Part shown: positions 21,285 through 24,018 of the stretch, in pieces | Layout: each line of letters opens with the position of its first letter | How positions within the stretch are numbered: the first letter of the stretch is position 1 | Origin: a virus | IMG/VR virus record: IMGVR_UViG_3300009002_000043 | Coordinates: 1-24,018 of that record | Strand: one strand, 5' to 3' | Length of the DNA: 24,018 bases | Made by a program: the position numbers and the translations under genes | Notes under the pieces: model-generated | Databases searched by the model: none | Seen by the model: only the letters and a program-made list of their open reading frames with translations | Told to the model about the DNA's origin: nothing

Positions 21285-22837
21285 AGAAAGCCGACTGGCA
21301 TTGGTGAACGATAATCACTTTCGTCAAAGCTGTCTTTGAGATCAAGGAATGCTTCTTCATCATATCGTGAAATCTGCATTGCCATACGCACAACCAACAG
21401 TGTCGACATAACCAAGTCATCAGTCTCACCATCCTTAGCTGCATAGCTTGCGCCACGTGCTACAAACGTCTTGAGTTCTCGTGTCAACATTTTGCTGCGT
21501 ATTTTCATCTTGTCTTCTTCTACCCAGCGCTTGAGTTTTGCACAGCTTGAAAGCTTTGATGAATTAGTAGTGTTGAAACCTTTTCTAAAGCGACGAACGT
21601 TGCCTTTACGCTTGGGTTCGCTTAAAAAGGTTCCGGGCATGTTTTCTTCACCCATTTCTTTAATTGAGATCAATGCAGCTTCGCCAATTGTGTTGTTTTC
21701 AATACTGTAATAAATTTCACTGTTTGGTGCTTCATTTTCAATATGTTCAAGGATGCTCTTGAGTATTTTGATTTGGTCTTGAATTGGAGTCTTGTTGTGT
21801 CGCCACTCTCCTATTTGTTTCATTCCGGGTATAGCAAAGATTTGAATAGCTGACGGGTCGCCGCCAGTGCCAAGACTTGGATCCAATCCAAGTATATAAG
21901 TTTGTCCATCTACAATTTTGTCATACCAACGTACATGTCCTGTTCGCTGCATCGGTTCTTGTCCAAGGTCCATTTCAGCTAAGAAGAGTGAGTTAATAAG
22001 TGTTTCGTCAAACGTGATGAATTCACATTCGTGTTCACGACGGAAACGTTCTTCGCCAATCTTTGCTCGTTCTTCGCTTGCCCAGTCTTCGTCTCTGTCA
22101 GGGTGTTGTGACCAATGTACTCGAAATGAACGAAAGCCATTCTTGCCTACTTCTGTTTCGTTACCATGTTCATCAAATCTGTTTTCAGCAGATTTCCAAA
22201 TACGTGCAAATTGGTCATCATCTTGGTTAGGCGTAGATGTGATAATACATTTACCACCTGTACTCAATGTCGGGCTCAATGATGTCCAAAATTCCTGTGC
22301 AATACGCGGATTAACGAATGCAAATTCGTCCAAGTAAACCAATGTCAAACTCAAACCACGTCCTGTGTTATCAGTTGTTGCTTGTGCAACAATACGGGAT
22401 CCGTTGTCAAACGTAATACTACCTTTGTTATATTCTGTAACTCCTGCACGAGCAAAGTCTGCACAGTTTTCATACATGTAACGAATACGTGTCATAATTT
22501 CTTGCGCGCCGTCTCGTTTGTGTGCAGCAATTAGGATGGTCGAATCTGGCATGTACATTGCATACCAAAGTAGATAGCCTGCTGCACAAGTAGATTTACC
22601 TGTTTGCCGCGGCAATAGTGAGATTGAATATCTGTAATTATGATAGCTGTTGATCAATTCTTCTTGGTAATCAAAGAGATCAAACGCCATACGACCCTTA
22701 GTTGGGTGCTGAATAAAACAATAATTCAATATAAAGTGCTTTGGGTCACGTGCGCACCGCATAAATTCTTTAAGTTCCCCGTGCGTATAGGTCTCTTGCG
22801 AATACGGTTTTTTGATTAGATCTGTGTTAGCTGACAT
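21281..22837 (-). CDS. 17: large terminase subunit (T4 gp17-like)
   Basis: A 518-aa packaging motor and nuclease. The ATPase domain has Walker A PRQTGKS (residues 76-82) and Walker B VYLDEF (167-172), followed by a coupling motif STPN near 201. The RNase H-like nuclease domain begins with LGLDPSLGTGGDP (D319) and ends with the acidic GETDDLVMS motif. I chose ATG 22837 because AGGAG stands 8 nt upstream. An earlier in-frame ATG (22885) has no ribosome site and overlaps the promoter region. A late-promoter variant GGTAAATA and a bidirectional terminator precede it. The stop shares TTAA with the convergent glycosyltransferase. Confidence 0.95.
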   Translation of the reverse strand: MSANTDLIKKPYSQETYTHGELKEFMRCARDPKHFILNYCFIQHPTKGRMAFDLFDYQEELINSYHNYRYSISLLPRQTGKSTCAAGYLLWYAMYMPDSTILIAAHKRDGAQEIMTRIRYMYENCADFARAGVTEYNKGSITFDNGSRIVAQATTDNTGRGLSLTLVYLDEFAFVNPRIAQEFWTSLSPTLSTGGKCIITSTPNQDDDQFARIWKSAENRFDEHGNETEVGKNGFRSFRVHWSQHPDRDEDWASEERAKIGEERFRREHECEFITFDETLINSLFLAEMDLGQEPMQRTGHVRWYDKIVDGQTYILGLDPSLGTGGDPSAIQIFAIPGMKQIGEWRHNKTPIQDQIKILKSILEHIENEAPNSEIYYSIENNTIGEAALISIKEMGEENMPGTFLSEPKRKGNVRRFRKGFNTTNSSKLSSCAKLKRWVEEDKMKIRSKMLTRELKTFVARGASYAAKDGETDDLVMSTLLVVRMAMQISRYDEEAFLDLKDSFDESDYRSPMPVGFL

Positions 22838-22857
22838 ACTTTGTCTCCTGTTATTAG

Positions 22858-22865
22858 TATTTACC
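22858..22865 (-). promoter_or_regulatory. late-promoter variant (GGTAAATA) of gene 17
   Basis: GGTAAATA on the minus strand has one mismatch to NATAAATA. The predicted +1 near 22852 gives a 15-nt leader containing AGGAG. Terminase is a late gene in T4, which supports the call. Confidence 0.45.
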
Positions 22866-22923
22866 AATAAATCTTGAAAAATCATGGTGTAAACAGAGTA
22901 TTTTACTCGAGCGGGTGGTCAAT

Positions 22924-22953
22924 AAAAAAGGGCTACCTAAGCAACCCTTTTTT
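22924..22953. terminator. bidirectional intrinsic terminator
   Basis: AAAAAAGGG (22924-22932) pairs perfectly with CCCTTTTTT (22945-22953) around a 12-nt loop. Each strand has a U-tract after the stem, so it can stop transcription in both directions. It isolates the terminase gene from the gene ending at 22972. Confidence 0.85.
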
Positions 22954-22971
22954 ACCGTAGTGTGAAGTGTG

Positions 22972-24018
22972 TTATCTAGTGTTACGAGCATCTTGTGAAT
23001 GCTGCTTCATTGTATCCTGTCCAAGGCGTTTGCCTGCGGACTTAATGCCTTTTTTTCTATTGTTTAGCTTTGATTGTGCTGTTTTCTTAACGCCATCAGG
23101 TAAGTTAGGATCCATATTGAGCACTGCATTAGCTTGACTAAATGATTTCTTTGCATATGAATTAACTGTGTCATTCGAAATTTCATCAATTTTCTTTGAA
23201 CTCTTATAAACGTTTGCGTTTGATTTATAGCCTCTTGATTCAGGTGGATTTTGCTTTGCTCTGCCTGTTGATTTGTCATATGCTAATTGAGAGCCATCTT
23301 CGCGGTTCTTGCGCTTGCGTGATCCTGCTGGATGAAACGGTTCTGCATGTGATTTTTCTCTGTAGCTATCAATTGTGCTTTGTGAGATTTCATTAACTTT
23401 CTTTTTACCTTTAAAGCTTTTGTATTCTTTAATCAAGTCTTTGCTGTTATATGCTTCTACAACTTTTACATTATGTGGTTCTGCATCCAAGTAACGACGC
23501 AAACTCAAGTCAACTGTTTCGCCGTCTGGCTGTGCCATTACTGTGCCACGGTCTTCAATTTTAGCGCCAACACTGTTAGACCATTCGCGCATTTGTTCTT
23601 CTTTAGTTAACTTGTCTACAGCCTTGCCAACGCCGGCTACGCGGTTTTGTCTACGGTTTGCAGCTTTCATTGTTTTGTCGACATCATATGCGTTTGCTGC
23701 GGTAGTTGCATCACGTTGGATGCTAGGTAATTGTTTTGCTGCTTTCTTAACATAAGAACCAAGTGTAGCTTTGCCAAGTTCATTTACTTGCTCGCCACCC
23801 TCTAACCAATTCATTAAGAAGTCGTCCATTTCATTACTGCGGATGCCTTCAATTTGATCATGGAAATCAGCAGCTTCATCACCTTGTAGGTATACTGACT
23901 TGCCATTTCCTGTAATTTTTACATGTCCATCACGGTCAATACGGAATTGCATGTCGCCATTTTCATAGCTTTCTACAGTGTCATCTTCATCTACTGGTTC
24001 AGGTTGACCGGGCATCGC
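22972..24018 (-). CDS. basic repeat-containing phage protein, 5' end possibly outside window
   Basis: At least 347 aa. ATG 24015 is the first in-frame start, but the frame is open to the window edge, so the true start may lie beyond. Residues about 15-55 form a small beta domain (MQFRIDRDGHVKITGNGKSVYLQG). Three copies of [VI]-[ND]-E-[IL]-x-x-x-T-x-x-SY-x-x-K occur at about 77-93, 207-223 and 276-292. Copies 1 and 3 are followed by a K-x-x-NR-x-x-G-[IV]-x-x-A-x-x-[KR]-L segment (117-136, 311-331). The family is unknown. The basic, disordered, repeated character suggests DNA or scaffold binding in the head, which is inference. It ends just before the bidirectional terminator. Confidence 0.7.
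   Translation of the reverse strand, partial: AMPGQPEPVDEDDTVESYENGDMQFRIDRDGHVKITGNGKSVYLQGDEAADFHDQIEGIRSNEMDDFLMNWLEGGEQVNELGKATLGSYVKKAAKQLPSIQRDATTAANAYDVDKTMKAANRRQNRVAGVGKAVDKLTKEEQMREWSNSVGAKIEDRGTVMAQPDGETVDLSLRRYLDAEPHNVKVVEAYNSKDLIKEYKSFKGKKKVNEISQSTIDSYREKSHAEPFHPAGSRKRKNREDGSQLAYDKSTGRAKQNPPESRGYKSNANVYKSSKKIDEISNDTVNSYAKKSFSQANAVLNMDPNLPDGVKKTAQSKLNNRKKGIKSAGKRLGQDTMKQHSQDARNTR

Noticed and set aside
22838-22885. Terminase start at the upstream in-frame ATG (22885)
   Set aside because: No ribosome site, and it overlaps the late-promoter variant. The ATG at 22837 has AGGAG at proper distance.
1-24018. tRNA genes, CRISPR arrays, integrase, insertion sequences, diversity-generating retroelement
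   Set aside because: Looked for and not seen. No cloverleaf with CCA-type ends, spaced repeats, transposase, reverse transcriptase or recombinase motifs.

Overview
The window is a contiguous piece of a T4-superfamily myovirus genome. The evidence is a set of recognisable T4-type proteins: replicative helicase gp41, primase gp61, UvsW helicase, UvsX recombinase, single-strand binding protein gp32, large terminase gp17 and a probable gp62. They are packed almost without gaps, start codons commonly overlap stop codons, and T4-type late promoters (NATAAATA) are present. No host gene, tRNA, integrase, CRISPR array or insertion sequence is visible. The base composition, the 2-oxoglutarate oxygenase and the paired glycosyltransferases fit an aquatic or marine relative of the cyanophage/pelagiphage branch, but the host cannot be decided from this window.

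Layout. All genes are on the minus strand except two (4800-5168 and 20223-21284). Reading in the direction of minus-strand transcription, from high to low coordinates: (a) 24018-22972, the end of a basic repeat-containing protein, closed by a bidirectional terminator; (b) 22837-21281, the large terminase; (c) 21284-19057, two glycosyltransferase-like paralogues facing away from each other around a divergent promoter region, then a 600-aa unknown protein (19048-17246) with its own late-type promoter; (d) 17105-14791, gp32, a 52-aa gene and uvsX, forming the recombination core; (e) 14788-12441, a run of small unknown genes, including a tandem family with a shared beta-rich pattern; (f) 12386-10075, an OB-fold-like protein, an AAA ATPase and a tandem pair of small acidic paralogues with nearly identical 3' ends; (g) 9992-5149, uvsW, several coupled small genes, a probable gp62, a zinc-finger protein, a miniature DnaE-like polymerase fragment and a 2OG-Fe(II) oxygenase; (h) 4800-5168 (+) and 4742-4317 (-), two unknown genes with divergent late promoters; (i) 4241-1556, primase, a small gene and helicase; (j) 1521-1, a late-promoter unit encoding an 86-aa protein, a DNA polymerase beta-type nucleotidyltransferase and the start of a KxDG (ligase-like) protein.

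How it fits together. The minus-strand units encode the replisome and recombination machinery (gp61/gp41, UvsX/UvsW/gp32). Sigma70-like promoters (TTGACA/TATAAT type with 17-nt spacers) sit before primase, uvsW, the 246-aa gene and gp32. NATAAATA-type late promoters sit before the terminase (variant), the 600-aa protein, both glycosyltransferases, the 4317/4800 pair and the nucleotidyltransferase unit. The most unusual features are the 192-aa protein that carries every landmark of the DnaE palm in order, a 26-bp element shared by the uvsW and gp32 promoters, and a set of four promoters whose predicted +1 falls on or next to the A of the start codon of genes without Shine-Dalgarno sequences.
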